The notes beneath the pieces are model-generated. The model made no database searches and was not told the origin of the DNA. It saw only the letters and a program-made list of their open reading frames with translations. A stretch of DNA of 47,088 nt from an uncultured Agathobaculum sp. (GTDB lineage Bacteria > Bacillota > Clostridia > Oscillospirales > Butyricicoccaceae): contig NZ_CALWUN010000009.1 in the NCBI RefSeq assembly GCF_944384735.1, positions 1 to 47,088 on the forward strand, written 5' to 3'. Below, in pieces: positions 8,110-16,413 of the stretch; position 1 is the first letter of the stretch; every line of letters begins with the position of its first letter. The position numbers and the translations under genes are program-made.

Positions 8110-9309
8110 TTGACAACACGGCGGAAAAAGAAGCCTTCGTGGGTGCAGTACGTCAACTGGCGGATGGCCGCGCTGGCGGCGGCGGGCGCCGGCCTGCTGC
8201 TGTATGCCATTTTGAATATCCTGACCGTTTACAGCTCGGCCTGCACCTATGTGATGACCGACGGCGAGCGGTACGAGACGGTCAAGCTCTATCCGGGGTC
8301 GATCGAGGAAGCCTGTGAAAAGGCGGGCTTTCAGAACGTGCAGGTCGTCAGCCAGAAGGAGGACGACGGGACGGTCTACCTGACCCTGAAGGAAGCGTTC
8401 GACGTGTCCATCTGCACCAGCGCGCAGACCATCACGGTGCGCACTGCGCCCTGCACGGTGGGTGAGCTGCTTGAGCAGAACGGCATCCTGGTCGGCGCGA
8501 ACGATATCGTCACGCCCGATTTGGACAGCTGGCTGTCGGATCATAGCGAAATCACCGTCACGCGTGTGACCTTCCAGCAGGTGACCGAAACCGAGCCCAT
8601 CCCGTTTTCGGTCGAGGTGACTTACAGCGAGCAGCGGCTGAAAGGTGACCAGAAGATCGTGACATACGGCGAGGAGGGTGAAAAAAGCATCTCCTACCGG
8701 GTGGAAATGCACGACGGTGAAGAAGTTGCGCGCGAGGTGGTCGCGGAAACGGAAGTCAAGCAGCCGGTCAACTGTGTGGTCGAGCAGGGCATCCGCGAGC
8801 CGGTCAGCACGCAGGAGATCCAGCAGGTGCAGGCAGCGTCCGCGCAGACGACGGAAAACAAGCCGCTGCCGTCAACGCAGTCCGGCAGCAGCAGCGGCGG
8901 GCTGTCCACGGCGGGGCGGTCGCAGGTGTGGTCGGTGCCCGCCGGCATTGTGGACGACACGGTCAACAAGGTCATCACCGCGGGCGACGGGTCGAGCTTT
9001 TCCTATTCGGCGGTGATCGACGTCACCGCCACGGCCTATCACCGCATTGAGGACGGTGGGGAAATCACCGCGTCCGGCACGGTGACGGACTACGGCACGA
9101 TTGCGGTTGACCCGACCGTCATCCCGCTGGGCAGCCGGTTGTACATCGTGTCCAACGGCGGCGACCAGTCGTGGTCGTACGGGCCGGGGCTGGCCGAGGA
9201 TACCGGCGGCCTGATCAAGGGCGCAAAGATCGACCTGTTCTTTATGACGGGCGATGAAGCCAACGATTTTGGCGTCCGCCCGGCCAAGGTGTATATCCTG
9301 ACGGATTAA
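8110..9309 (+). CDS. G5 and 3D-domain cell-wall protein (YabE/Rpf-like)
   Basis: A 399-residue protein starting at TTG with AAAGGGG about ten bases upstream. A basic N terminus and one membrane segment (about 19-41) place the rest outside. Two small DUF348-like modules follow (about 42-150; the second has RTAPCTVGELLEQNGI), then a G5 domain (about 155-232), a Ser/Gln-rich linker and a C-terminal 3D domain (about 300-398). The three aspartates that name the domain are visible in AVDPTVIPLG, AEDTGGLIKG and KIDLFF. Such proteins (YabE, stationary-phase Rpf-like) are thought to cut peptidoglycan as lytic transglycosylases. A sigma-28-type promoter directly upstream suggests production together with the flagellum, perhaps to open the wall. 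The domain call is strong; the role is inferred. Confidence 0.88.
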   Translation: MTTRRKKKPSWVQYVNWRMAALAAAGAGLLLYAILNILTVYSSACTYVMTDGERYETVKLYPGSIEEACEKAGFQNVQVVSQKEDDGTVYLTLKEAFDVSICTSAQTITVRTAPCTVGELLEQNGILVGANDIVTPDLDSWLSDHSEITVTRVTFQQVTETEPIPFSVEVTYSEQRLKGDQKIVTYGEEGEKSISYRVEMHDGEEVAREVVAETEVKQPVNCVVEQGIREPVSTQEIQQVQAASAQTTENKPLPSTQSGSSSGGLSTAGRSQVWSVPAGIVDDTVNKVITAGDGSSFSYSAVIDVTATAYHRIEDGGEITASGTVTDYGTIAVDPTVIPLGSRLYIVSNGGDQSWSYGPGLAEDTGGLIKGAKIDLFFMTGDEANDFGVRPAKVYILTD

Positions 9310-9425
9310 GCCAAGGCGGCGCCGCGCCATGGCGTCCCGGTGCTTTGCGGAAATGCGCGGCATCCGGACGAAAACGGGGCGCGCAGACCGCGCCTGATGA
9401 ATAAACGGGGATCGTCCTGCGGCTG

Positions 9426-9452
9426 TTAACTGGCCGCACGTTCGGTCGATAA
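9426..9452 (+). promoter_or_regulatory. Sigma-28 (FliA/SigD)-type promoter
   Basis: TTAA at 9426-9429, 15 bases, then GTCGATAA at 9445-9452. It differs from the sigma-D -10 consensus at the second and last bases, and both of those positions also vary at the other sites here. It lies 48 bases before yjfB. A small hairpin (GCCGA-GGTA-TCGGC, 9464-9477) sits between it and the ribosome site. Confidence 0.65.
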
Positions 9453-9500
9453 GATAAGTGTAAGCCGAGGTATCGGCCAGAACGAAGGAGGTGTTGCCGG

Positions 9501-9677
9501 ATGATGGATAGCGTTGCCGCAATGTCGGTCAATATGGGCATGGCGCAGGTGCAGCAGAGCGCTTCGATCTCTGTGGCGAAGAAAGCAATGGACGCGACCG
9601 AAGTTGTCGCACAGGGTCTGCTGCAGATGCTGCCGGACCCCTCGGGTGCAGGGCAGATCATCGATACTTACGCATGA
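9501..9677 (+). CDS. YjfB-family putative motility peptide
   Basis: A 58-residue protein with an ATG at 9501 (a second ATG follows at once) and an excellent ribosome site AAGGAGGTG seven bases upstream. The pattern, MDSVAAMSVNMGMAQVQQS followed by VSVAKKAMD-like and LLQMLP segments, matches the small YjfB family (PF14070) described as putative motility proteins and often placed in sigma-D regulons. It is an amphipathic helical peptide with no signal sequence; its molecular role is not known. A sigma-28-type site lies upstream and a strong terminator follows two bases after the stop, so it is a single-gene unit. Confidence 0.8.
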   Translation: MMDSVAAMSVNMGMAQVQQSASISVAKKAMDATEVVAQGLLQMLPDPSGAGQIIDTYA

Positions 9678-9678
9678 C

Positions 9679-9707
9679 AAAAGGACGGCACGGCGTGCCG
9701 TCCTTTT
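9679..9707 (+). terminator. Rho-independent terminator of yjfB
   Basis: A perfect 13-bp stem AAAAGGACGGCAC (9679-9691) / GTGCCGTCCTTTT (9695-9707) with a three-base loop. The stem ends in four T, and the A/T ends let it work in either direction. Confidence 0.88.
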
Positions 9708-9733
9708 GCTTGTCAGGGATGTATGGCTGGAAG

Positions 9734-9769
9734 ACCGAAAGGGGCGGCATATATGCCGCCCCTTTCGGT
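9734..9769. terminator. Bidirectional terminator between convergent genes
   Basis: A perfect palindrome ACCGAAAGGGGCGGCATA / TATGCCGCCCCTTTCGGT lies between yjfB on the + strand and the lipoprotein gene on the - strand, 15 bases beyond the lipoprotein stop. There is no long T-run in either direction, but the stem is long and GC-rich. Confidence 0.7.
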
Positions 9770-9783
9770 TTGCTCGTTGTGTT

Positions 9784-10941
9784 TTATTCTTCTGCGTCCC
9801 CAGTGTCTTCTTCGCCTTCCCCGTCAGTGGTTTCCGGGGCTGTGGTGGGGTCGGTACCGGTTTTGATGGCGGTATCGCCCTCGGTCGGCAGGTCGGTCGG
9901 CAGGTCGCCGCTCAGGTGCACCTTTTCCACCTCGTCCGAACCGTCCGCCAGCTGGTGGTACAGCGTCGAGGTGTCCGACGAAATGAAGTAGGTACCCATC
10001 AGAGAGTTGGTGCCGACATCATTTTTGCCGTATACATACACCGTCAGGCAGGCTTGTCCATCCACCATGACAAAGCCGGGGCCGGGTTTCAGGCTGTATT
10101 CGGCCATCGACTCACCCGGCAGGCCGATCTCTTCCGGGGTGACCGAATTCATCAGCACCTTGGCGCCGGAGAACGAGAGGAAGGAGCCGGCTTCCTGCAG
10201 GGAAGTGGTGAAGTCCTGCCCGTCGATCTGGTCCAGCGTGATCAGGCAGCTGGTCGGCGTCCAGTCCACCCGCACGCGGAAGCGCCGCTGGGTGTTGTGC
10301 TCATAGTCAGAATAGGCAAGAGGCGCCGCATCTTCGGCGTTTTCGCCCTCTTCTTCCTGCTCCTCGGCCTGCTCTTCGTCACCGCCTTCTTCGCCGGTGC
10401 TGGCGGAAGCCGTGGAAAGCTGCACCGGCGCGCCGCTTTCGTCCGTGGCGACGGCCTGACGGTACAGCGTTACCGAGCCGACGCGGGTGTCGTAGGACAC
10501 CGGCTCGTCCTCGCCGCCCTCCAACTGCAGGCTGTATTCCTCGCCCTCAAGCAGCGCAACGTAGGACTGCACGATGGCGCCCGGCTGGCCTTCCAAAAAC
10601 TGCTGATAGTCATAGGCGATATAATCCTGCACCTCGGTCGCGGCAGCGGCCGTTCCGCCTTCGGCATCTTCCGTCTCGTCGGACGCTTCGCCGTCCTCCC
10701 CGCCGTCCTCTGCTTCGTCGCCTTCCTCCGCAGCTTCGCCGTCCTCTTCTTCGCCGGAGGACGGCGACAACGTGGCCACCAGCTGTCCGCCGGTCTCATC
10801 GGTCAGGAACTGCTCGATCGAAGGGATGCTGTCCCCTTCAAAGGTGTAGTAGGCCAGCGTATTATCCTCCGCTTCATCCTTGCCGCAGGCCGCAAGCAAG
10901 ACGCACAGCATCAGAGGAAGCAATGCCCAATATCGTTTCAT
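9784..10941 (-). CDS. Acidic lipoprotein of unknown function
   Basis: The only protein gene on the - strand. From ATG 10941 it gives 385 residues with a lipoprotein signal: MKRYWALLPLMLCVLL then the lipobox LLAAC, so it should be anchored outside the membrane. The frame runs on upstream, but the AAAGGAG at about 10961-10967 and the signal peptide favour this start, with a somewhat long spacing. The mature protein has three long Glu/Asp/Gly/Ala-rich low-complexity stretches (near residues 60-100, 180-205 and the C terminus) separating beta-rich segments such as YDTRVGSVTLYRQAVATDES and VMVDGQACLTVYVYGKN. I recognise no family. It stands between two sigma-28-type units but shows no such promoter itself. 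Confidence 0.72.
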   Translation of the reverse strand: MKRYWALLPLMLCVLLAACGKDEAEDNTLAYYTFEGDSIPSIEQFLTDETGGQLVATLSPSSGEEEDGEAAEEGDEAEDGGEDGEASDETEDAEGGTAAAATEVQDYIAYDYQQFLEGQPGAIVQSYVALLEGEEYSLQLEGGEDEPVSYDTRVGSVTLYRQAVATDESGAPVQLSTASASTGEEGGDEEQAEEQEEEGENAEDAAPLAYSDYEHNTQRRFRVRVDWTPTSCLITLDQIDGQDFTTSLQEAGSFLSFSGAKVLMNSVTPEEIGLPGESMAEYSLKPGPGFVMVDGQACLTVYVYGKNDVGTNSLMGTYFISSDTSTLYHQLADGSDEVEKVHLSGDLPTDLPTEGDTAIKTGTDPTTAPETTDGEGEEDTGDAEE

Positions 10942-11283
10942 CTGTTTGCAGTTGATGCTCCTTTCAAAAATCGCAATGTAGGCAGTGCCGCGCCGTTTGG
11001 CGGGTCCGGCTGGCGCGCGCAAGAGCGCCGCCTCCGGGCGCGAGACCGTATGCGAAGCGCCGCAGACCCGATGGCACATTGCCCCGATAGTCTAATACTA
11101 CATGGTTTGCCAGCCAAACGCAAGGGCAAACGGTAAAAAATCGGGGGTTTCCAAAATGTTTGACAAATATTAAAAAATTTTTATGCAATTGTTATCTTTG
11201 GCAAGGTGTGGACGATATACAGAAAGACGACATATTAGATATGTTTGACAACAAGACTTACTGAGGGGAAAAGGTGGTTGCAC
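10942..11283 (+). other. Divergent intergenic region
   Basis: These 342 bases between the lipoprotein gene and the dCache receptor have no gene that I can support. The left half is GC-rich with small inverted repeats. The right half (from about 11150) turns AT-rich and holds TTGACA (11160-11165) with a poor -10 TATGCA (11182-11187), and then the sigma-28-type site listed separately. No clear promoter was seen for the lipoprotein gene. Confidence 0.45.
11192..11218 (+). promoter_or_regulatory. Sigma-28 (FliA/SigD)-type promoter
   Basis: TTAT at 11192-11195, 15 bases, then GACGATAT at 11211-11218 (one difference from the sigma-D -10 box). It stands 65 bases before the chemoreceptor start codon. 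Chemoreceptors are classic members of the FliA regulon. Confidence 0.6.
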
Positions 11284-13257
11284 ATGAAAAGTGTCAAAAG
11301 TAAAATATTGCTCGGTATGGTGACGACCATCGTGGTTGGTATGCTTGTCGTGGGCTTGACAAGCATCTTTTTGAGCTTAGCAAGTTCGAAAACCATGCTG
11401 AAAACATCGATGCAGGGTACGGCGGATATTGCGGCTGCCCGCGTGGAGTTTGAGCTGCGCTCCTATATCGAAACCGCGGCGATGGCTGGGCAGAATGGGC
11501 TGTTATCCGATGATACGGCGACCTTGCAGCAAAAGGAAGAGTATATTTCCCGCATGGCGACCCAATTCGGCATGACGCGCGGCAACCTGCTCGACCTGAA
11601 CGGCGACAGCCTGTTTGACGGCAACAACTATTCCGACCGCGAGTACTTCCAGCGCGCCAAGGAAGGCGAGAGCTTTGTCTCCACGCCGACGGTCAGCAAG
11701 GTAACGGGCGAGCTGTCCATTCTGGTCGCAGCGCCGGTTTACGAAGGCGGCAACAGCGCCAACGAGATCGTAGGCGTCGTGTACTTCGTGCCGGAGGAGA
11801 CCTTCCTGAACGATATCATGATGTCGGTCAACATCAGTGAGAACAACGAAGCCTTTATGCTGGATAAGGACGGCGTGACCATTGCGGACGTGACCATGGA
11901 AACGATCGCCTCCCAGAATATCGAGGAAGAGGCCATGGCGGATCCCTCCCTTGCCCAGCTGGCGGTGTACACGGCGGATATGCGCGCGGGCAACAGCGGC
12001 ATAGGCGAGTACTCGATCAACGGCGAGGATAAGCTGCTGGCTTACGCGCCGGTCGAAAATACAGACGGTTGGAGCCTGGGCGTTGCAGTGCCGCTTTCCG
12101 ACATGATGGGTTCAGTTTACACCTCTGCAATCGTGATCGGTGTGCTGATTGTGATTGTCACGCTGATCGGTATTCTGGTTGCGATCCGTATGGCAATCGC
12201 CATCGGCCGTCCGCTGCAGCTGTGCACCGAGCGCATCCATAAGCTGAGCGAGGGCGACCTTTCCTCCCCGGTACCCGAAATCAAGACCAAGGACGAGACC
12301 GGCAGGCTGGCACAGCAGACAAGCCTGATCGTGGAAAACCTGCAGGATCTGATTGGCGACATGGTCTACCTGCTGAGCGAGATGTCGGAGGGCAATTTCG
12401 ACGTCCGCTCCAAGAGCTGTGATTTCTATAAGGGCGACTACGAGATGTTGTTGGTCAACTTCCGCCAGATCGCGATTGGGCTGAGCGATACCATGCAGCA
12501 GATCGGTACGGCATCCAATCAGGTCACGGCAGGCGCGGAGCAGGTATCCTCGGGCGCGCAATCGCTGGCACAGGGCGCGACCGAGCAGGCCAGCGCGGTG
12601 GAAGAGCTGTCCGCTACCATCAACGAGATTGCAACCGACAGCCAGCGCACGGCGGAGCTGGCCATGGAATCGAAGCATGCGGCCGACAGTGCAGGCGCAG
12701 AGCTGACCGCGAGCAACGAGTACATCCAGACCTTGGGCAATGCGATGAAGAACATTTCGGATTCGTCGCAGGAAATCAGCAAGATCATCACCACCATCGA
12801 AAACATTGCGTTCCAGACCAATATCCTGGCGCTGAATGCCGCGGTCGAGGCCGCCCGTGCGGGCGCCGCAGGCAAGGGCTTTGCGGTTGTCGCGGATGAA
12901 GTGCGTAATCTGGCTTCCAAGTCGGATCAGGCGGCTAAGGCGACCAAGGACCTGATCGAGAAATCCATTGAGGCAGTCAACAGCGGCGCAAGCCTGATGG
13001 ATAAGGTTTCTGAAGCAGTCAACAACGTGATGCAGTCCGCATCGGTTGCCGTTACCGGCATGGATGAGGTTGCGGAAGCGGTGCAGCGTGAAACCGAGGC
13101 TGTGCTGCAAATCACGCAGGGCATCGACCAGATTTCCAGCGTGGTACAGACCAACTCCGCTACGGCGGAAGAGTCCGCTGCGGCCAGCGAGGAGCTTTCC
13201 GGTCAGGCCGAGATGCTCAAGTCGCTGATCAGCGCGTTCAAGCTGCGGCAGGACTAA
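11284..13257 (+). CDS. Methyl-accepting chemotaxis protein with dCache sensor
   Basis: A 657-residue chemoreceptor starting at ATG 11284, with AAGGTGG six bases before it. The first membrane segment is about 12-33 and the second about 278-304. The external part is a double-Cache domain: [19 protein letters not shown] and SILVAAPVY are characteristic of the ligand-binding module. HAMP follows, with a second HAMP-like segment [11 protein letters not shown], then the signalling hairpin with the conserved tip [18 protein letters not shown]. It ends FKLRQD without the long tail of the other receptor. The ligand cannot be told from sequence; dCache receptors commonly bind amino acids or small organic acids. 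A sigma-28-type site is upstream and a terminator follows, so it is a single-gene unit. Confidence 0.95.
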   Translation: MKSVKSKILLGMVTTIVVGMLVVGLTSIFLSLASSKTMLKTSMQGTADIAAARVEFELRSYIETAAMAGQNGLLSDDTATLQQKEEYISRMATQFGMTRGNLLDLNGDSLFDGNNYSDREYFQRAKEGESFVSTPTVSKVTGELSILVAAPVYEGGNSANEIVGVVYFVPEETFLNDIMMSVNISENNEAFMLDKDGVTIADVTMETIASQNIEEEAMADPSLAQLAVYTADMRAGNSGIGEYSINGEDKLLAYAPVENTDGWSLGVAVPLSDMMGSVYTSAIVIGVLIVIVTLIGILVAIRMAIAIGRPLQLCTERIHKLSEGDLSSPVPEIKTKDETGRLAQQTSLIVENLQDLIGDMVYLLSEMSEGNFDVRSKSCDFYKGDYEMLLVNFRQIAIGLSDTMQQIGTASNQVTAGAEQVSSGAQSLAQGATEQASAVEELSATINEIATDSQRTAELAMESKHAADSAGAELTASNEYIQTLGNAMKNISDSSQEISKIITTIENIAFQTNILALNAAVEAARAGAAGKGFAVVADEVRNLASKSDQAAKATKDLIEKSIEAVNSGASLMDKVSEAVNNVMQSASVAVTGMDEVAEAVQRETEAVLQITQGIDQISSVVQTNSATAEESAAASEELSGQAEMLKSLISAFKLRQD

Positions 13258-13270
13258 CCGGCAGGCAGTT

Positions 13271-13306
13271 GCAACGCCCCGCCCATTTGGGCGGGGCGTT
13301 GCTTTT
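13271..13306 (+). terminator. Rho-independent terminator of the dCache receptor gene
   Basis: A perfect 14-bp stem GCAACGCCCCGCCC / GGGCGGGGCGTTGC with loop ATTT, followed by TTTT. Confidence 0.92.
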
Positions 13307-13312
13307 ACAGCC

Positions 13313-13339
13313 TTATCTTTGTTAGGCGCCGGACGATAA
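13313..13339 (+). promoter_or_regulatory. Sigma-28 (FliA/SigD)-type promoter
   Basis: TTAT at 13313-13316, 15 bases, then GACGATAA at 13332-13339. The -35 box runs into CTTTG exactly as at the site before the dCache receptor. It stands 44 bases before the SLH-protein start. Confidence 0.62.
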
Positions 13340-13383
13340 CAAATATGAGGATTGCTGTGCGATCGTAGGAAGGAGATGGCAAT

Positions 13384-15642
13384 TTGGATAGGTGGAAGAA
13401 ATGGAGACGGGCGCTTGCGTTCATGCTGGCTCTGGTTCTGGCATTGTCGCCTGCGGCATTCGCCGGGGACGATGCGGAAGGGGGAGACGGCGGATCGGGT
13501 GGCAGTGTCAGCAAGGCGACGGTCACCTTCATCGGTGACTCCTGGACGTGGAACAAGGATGCGGAAACCGATATAGCGGCAGACGGGAGCCAGTCGTATG
13601 AATTGACCATGGCCGAGGGCAGAAAGCTCGATTCCATACATATCAGTGTGGCAGACGAGGACAAGGATACGGAAGATTCGTCGGTTACCTTGGATGTAAG
13701 CAAGCTATCCGGCGAGATAGCTTCCGTGCTGACGGCAAAGGTAGAGGCATGGCCGGAGCGGACGCGTACGGTTGAGTTGACCATTGCGGTAGATCCTGCT
13801 TTGGAGGCTGACTGTGCAGTCACGGTTTCCTGTTCGACCAGTTCGCCAAAGTTCAGCGCGCGGATTGAGGAAAAAAGCGGCTCGGCGATCACCAATGGCA
13901 GTGATGATGAGGTGGCATATGGCAGCGAGGTGACGCTCGGTGTCGTGCCGGACGATGGCTATCGACTCAGCAGTCTCACGATTACATACGGCGAGGAAGA
14001 GCCGAAGCAGATCACAGCATCCACGGATTGGAATGGCTTGAAGGTGACGTGGAATGCCGAGGGCAATACCACGGTATCCGGCGAACTGTATGCCGACCTT
14101 TCGGTTGAGGCCGTGGTCGAGGAGATCCCGGTCAAATATAATGTTACCATTGATGTAGACAGCGGCATGGAGCTGGTGCGGCCAAGCAGCCGCGTGACCA
14201 GCCTGCTGCAAGGCGAAACGCTGGAAGTGCGCGTCAAGGCCAAGACGGGCTACCTGATCAGCGACTGCTCGATCAAGTATGGCAAAAGCTACGCGACCTG
14301 GGCGAGCGGCCAGAGCGCCATGCAGATGGGCAATGACCGCGTACAGGTGCAGCAGAAGTCCGGCGAGGTCTGGTTCTACCTGCCGGAGGTGTATGTGGAT
14401 ACCGACATCACCTTTACGTCGGATTACGACCCGGATAATATCCCGATTGAGATCGACGAAGGCTCGCGCATCAATATCGACAGCAGCTGCGGGGAAACCG
14501 TAGCGCGCGGCGACGACGCGGAGTTTTACATCTACACGACCTCGGACAGCTATTCGGTCAAAAAGGTCACGCTGACCATTGGCGACAGCACGGGCTCGGC
14601 CGACCCGTCGGACGGCGAGATCCGCGTCGGGCGCAAAACCTATGAGATCGAGGATGTGGGCGACGGCGAGTATACGCTTTACGTCGATAACATCACCGAG
14701 CCGGTCACGGTGGCGGCGACCTCATCCAGCTCGGGCACGGTGTCCCGTCCGACGCTGACAATCAAGTCCTCCAGCCATGTGACGATCACCAAGAGCGTCT
14801 CTTCAAACCGGGTGGATGCGGGCGACGATGTGAATTTCTATTTCTCGCCCAGCACCAATTATCAGGTCGACCAGATCACGCTCAAGGTCGGCAGCAATAC
14901 ACGCACGGTCAGTGCGGATAAGACCTATATCCGTGTCGGCGGCGAGACCTATCAGATGAGCCGTGGCGCGAGCGGCACGGTCACGCTGTTTGTCACCGAT
15001 ATCGACGAGAATGTCACGGTTTCGGCCACGTCGTACTATTCGACCAGCCCGGTCGAGCCGAGCAATATGATCAAGATCAACACATCCAGCCGCAGCGCGT
15101 TTATGAACGGGTACGCGGACGGGACGTTCCGGCCGCAGAGTTATATGACGCGCGCGGAAGCGGTGGTTATGCTGTACCGCCTGTGCTCGGTCAATGTGGA
15201 CAACAGCGTCGTGGACAGTTCCTTCCGCGATGTGCCGTCGACCCTGTGGTGCGCGCGGGAGGTCAATGCGTTTGCGTATGCGGGCATCATCGACCAGACC
15301 AGCTATTTCTACCCGGACAGCTATATCACCCGGGCGGAGCTGACCGAAATGCTCTACCGCCTGTCCGGCTCGCCGAGCGTGAGCGGCAGCGCGATCTCGT
15401 TTAATGACATCGGCAATGTGCCAAACAGCAACGCCATCCGCTATGCGGCGTACCGCAGTTGGGTCAACGGCTACGACGACGGCTCGTTCCGCCCGTATGC
15501 CAACATCGAGCGCAGCGAGGTCGCCACGCTGATGACCCGTGTGCTTGGGCGCACGTCCGGCGGCACAACCACATATTACACGGATGTCCCGTATACACAT
15601 TGGGCATACCGCTATATCCAGTTGGCGTCCTCTTATGTCTGA
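13384..15642 (+). CDS. Secreted surface protein with three C-terminal SLH domains
   Basis: A 752-residue exported protein starting at TTG 13384, with AAGGAG eight bases before it. A signal peptide is clear: basic WKKWRRA, a hydrophobic core, then a cut after SPAAFA. The body holds beta-rich repeats. Two long ones (about 355-455 and 458-560) are alike, with DAEFYIYTTSDSY-VKKVTLTIGD versus DVNFYFSPSTNYQVDQITLKVG, then RVGRKTYEI versus RVGGETYQM, then a closing VTVAATSS-type strand. The last 190 residues are three SLH modules (FMNGYADGTFRPQSYMTRAE, the ITRAELTEMLYRL copy and WVNGYDDGSFRP), which anchor proteins to wall polysaccharide. A sigma-28-type site upstream suggests a motility-linked surface protein. 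Its function is unknown; an adhesin or scaffold is a guess. Confidence 0.9.
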   Translation: MDRWKKWRRALAFMLALVLALSPAAFAGDDAEGGDGGSGGSVSKATVTFIGDSWTWNKDAETDIAADGSQSYELTMAEGRKLDSIHISVADEDKDTEDSSVTLDVSKLSGEIASVLTAKVEAWPERTRTVELTIAVDPALEADCAVTVSCSTSSPKFSARIEEKSGSAITNGSDDEVAYGSEVTLGVVPDDGYRLSSLTITYGEEEPKQITASTDWNGLKVTWNAEGNTTVSGELYADLSVEAVVEEIPVKYNVTIDVDSGMELVRPSSRVTSLLQGETLEVRVKAKTGYLISDCSIKYGKSYATWASGQSAMQMGNDRVQVQQKSGEVWFYLPEVYVDTDITFTSDYDPDNIPIEIDEGSRINIDSSCGETVARGDDAEFYIYTTSDSYSVKKVTLTIGDSTGSADPSDGEIRVGRKTYEIEDVGDGEYTLYVDNITEPVTVAATSSSSGTVSRPTLTIKSSSHVTITKSVSSNRVDAGDDVNFYFSPSTNYQVDQITLKVGSNTRTVSADKTYIRVGGETYQMSRGASGTVTLFVTDIDENVTVSATSYYSTSPVEPSNMIKINTSSRSAFMNGYADGTFRPQSYMTRAEAVVMLYRLCSVNVDNSVVDSSFRDVPSTLWCAREVNAFAYAGIIDQTSYFYPDSYITRAELTEMLYRLSGSPSVSGSAISFNDIGNVPNSNAIRYAAYRSWVNGYDDGSFRPYANIERSEVATLMTRVLGRTSGGTTTYYTDVPYTHWAYRYIQLASSYV

Positions 15643-15650
15643 TGGGTGCA

Positions 15651-15700
15651 GCAGGTGCGCAGGGCCGCTTTTTGGCAGGCCATGCGCACCTGCCATTTTT
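15651..15700 (+). terminator. Rho-independent terminator of the SLH-protein gene
   Basis: GCAGGTGCGC (15651-15660) pairs with GCGCACCTGC (15684-15693). The inner part can add GGCC/GGCC pairing. A T-run follows after CA. Confidence 0.85.
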
Positions 15701-15934
15701 ATGAAGAGCTGGTGATATTATGATATTTAGGGGGGCGGGATTTCGGCTCCGGATGCGCGGACCAAAGTACACAAAAAAATATCCGGTTAAAAAAATCACC
15801 TGCAAATGCTTTGTAAGATAATAGTTCTTTTGCAAATTTGGCACATTTATATATAAAAAATGCGAAAAATACAAAGGAAAAAGCGGGATTTGTGCAATGT
15901 GACAAGAAAGTCGAGAAAAAAATGCCGGAAGTTA
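15701..15934 (+). other. AT-rich leader region upstream of the main operon promoter
   Basis: No gene is seen. Composition changes sharply from GC-rich coding to AT-rich. A possible second promoter, TTGCAA (15830-15835), 16 bases, TATAAA (15852-15857), could add to the main one. I looked for a cyclic-di-GMP riboswitch and saw no convincing match. Confidence 0.35.
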
Positions 15935-15963
15935 TTGAAAAATTGCGCGTTTAATAGTAAAAT
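15935..15963 (+). promoter_or_regulatory. Sigma-A promoter of the flgB operon
   Basis: TTGAAA at 15935-15940, exactly 17 bases, TAAAAT at 15958-15963: each box has five of six consensus bases. It lies 51 bases before flgB, whose ribosome site is GGAGGT at 16000-16005. It is the best candidate for the start of the long flagellar operon. Confidence 0.78.
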
Positions 15964-16014
15964 ATAAACAAACCTATCTATGCATGGGAATAGATTTTTG
16001 GAGGTCCGGGAAAT

Positions 16015-16398
16015 ATGGAATCGATTACCAACAATGCGCTGTTGATGATGGAGAAGTCGCTGGACTTCCTATGGACCAAGCAGACGGCGATCCTGGATAA
16101 CCTTGCCAACGTGGAAACGCCCAACTACAAAGCCAAGTATGTCACGTTTGAAGAAACGTTCCGCTCCCAGCTGCAGGCGGCGGCCGGGGGGAAGACGTCG
16201 GATATCCGCGACACGCTGGAAAGCGCGCGGGCGACGGTGCATGTGGCGGAGAACGAAAGCGCGCGTATGGATGAGAACGGCGTGGATGCGACCGAGCAGA
16301 GCATCGAGCTGGCGCGCAACGCGCTGCAGCAGCAGCACGTGATGAACGCGATATCGGATGATCTGGCGCTGCTCCGTGCGGCGATCCGTGGACAGTAA
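16015..16398 (+). CDS. flgB: FlgB, flagellar basal-body rod protein
   Basis: A 127-residue protein of usual FlgB length, the proximal rod subunit and the first gene of the main operon. The N-terminal helix has the rod-protein signature around DNLANVETPNYKAKYVTFEE, where LANxxTPxYK is typical of FlgB and FlgC. The C-terminal helix VDATEQSIELARNALQQ is of the type that pairs with the N-terminal helix in the rod. It is exported unfolded by the flagellar type III system and has no cleaved signal. GGAGGT lies nine bases upstream of ATG. flgC starts 15 bases after the stop, the usual order. Confidence 0.96.
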   Translation: MESITNNALLMMEKSLDFLWTKQTAILDNLANVETPNYKAKYVTFEETFRSQLQAAAGGKTSDIRDTLESARATVHVAENESARMDENGVDATEQSIELARNALQQQHVMNAISDDLALLRAAIRGQ

Positions 16399-16413
16399 GG
16401 AGGGGAATGAACC

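Noticed and set aside
9514-11136. A 540-codon open frame on the + strand opposite the lipoprotein gene
   Set aside because: The - strand product has a proper signal peptide, lipobox and ribosome site; the + frame has none and runs through two terminators.
11160-11187. Sigma-A promoter before the dCache receptor (TTGACA / TATGCA)
   Set aside because: The -10 box is poor and the sigma-28-type site closer to the gene explains expression better; it is noted only in the intergenic entry.
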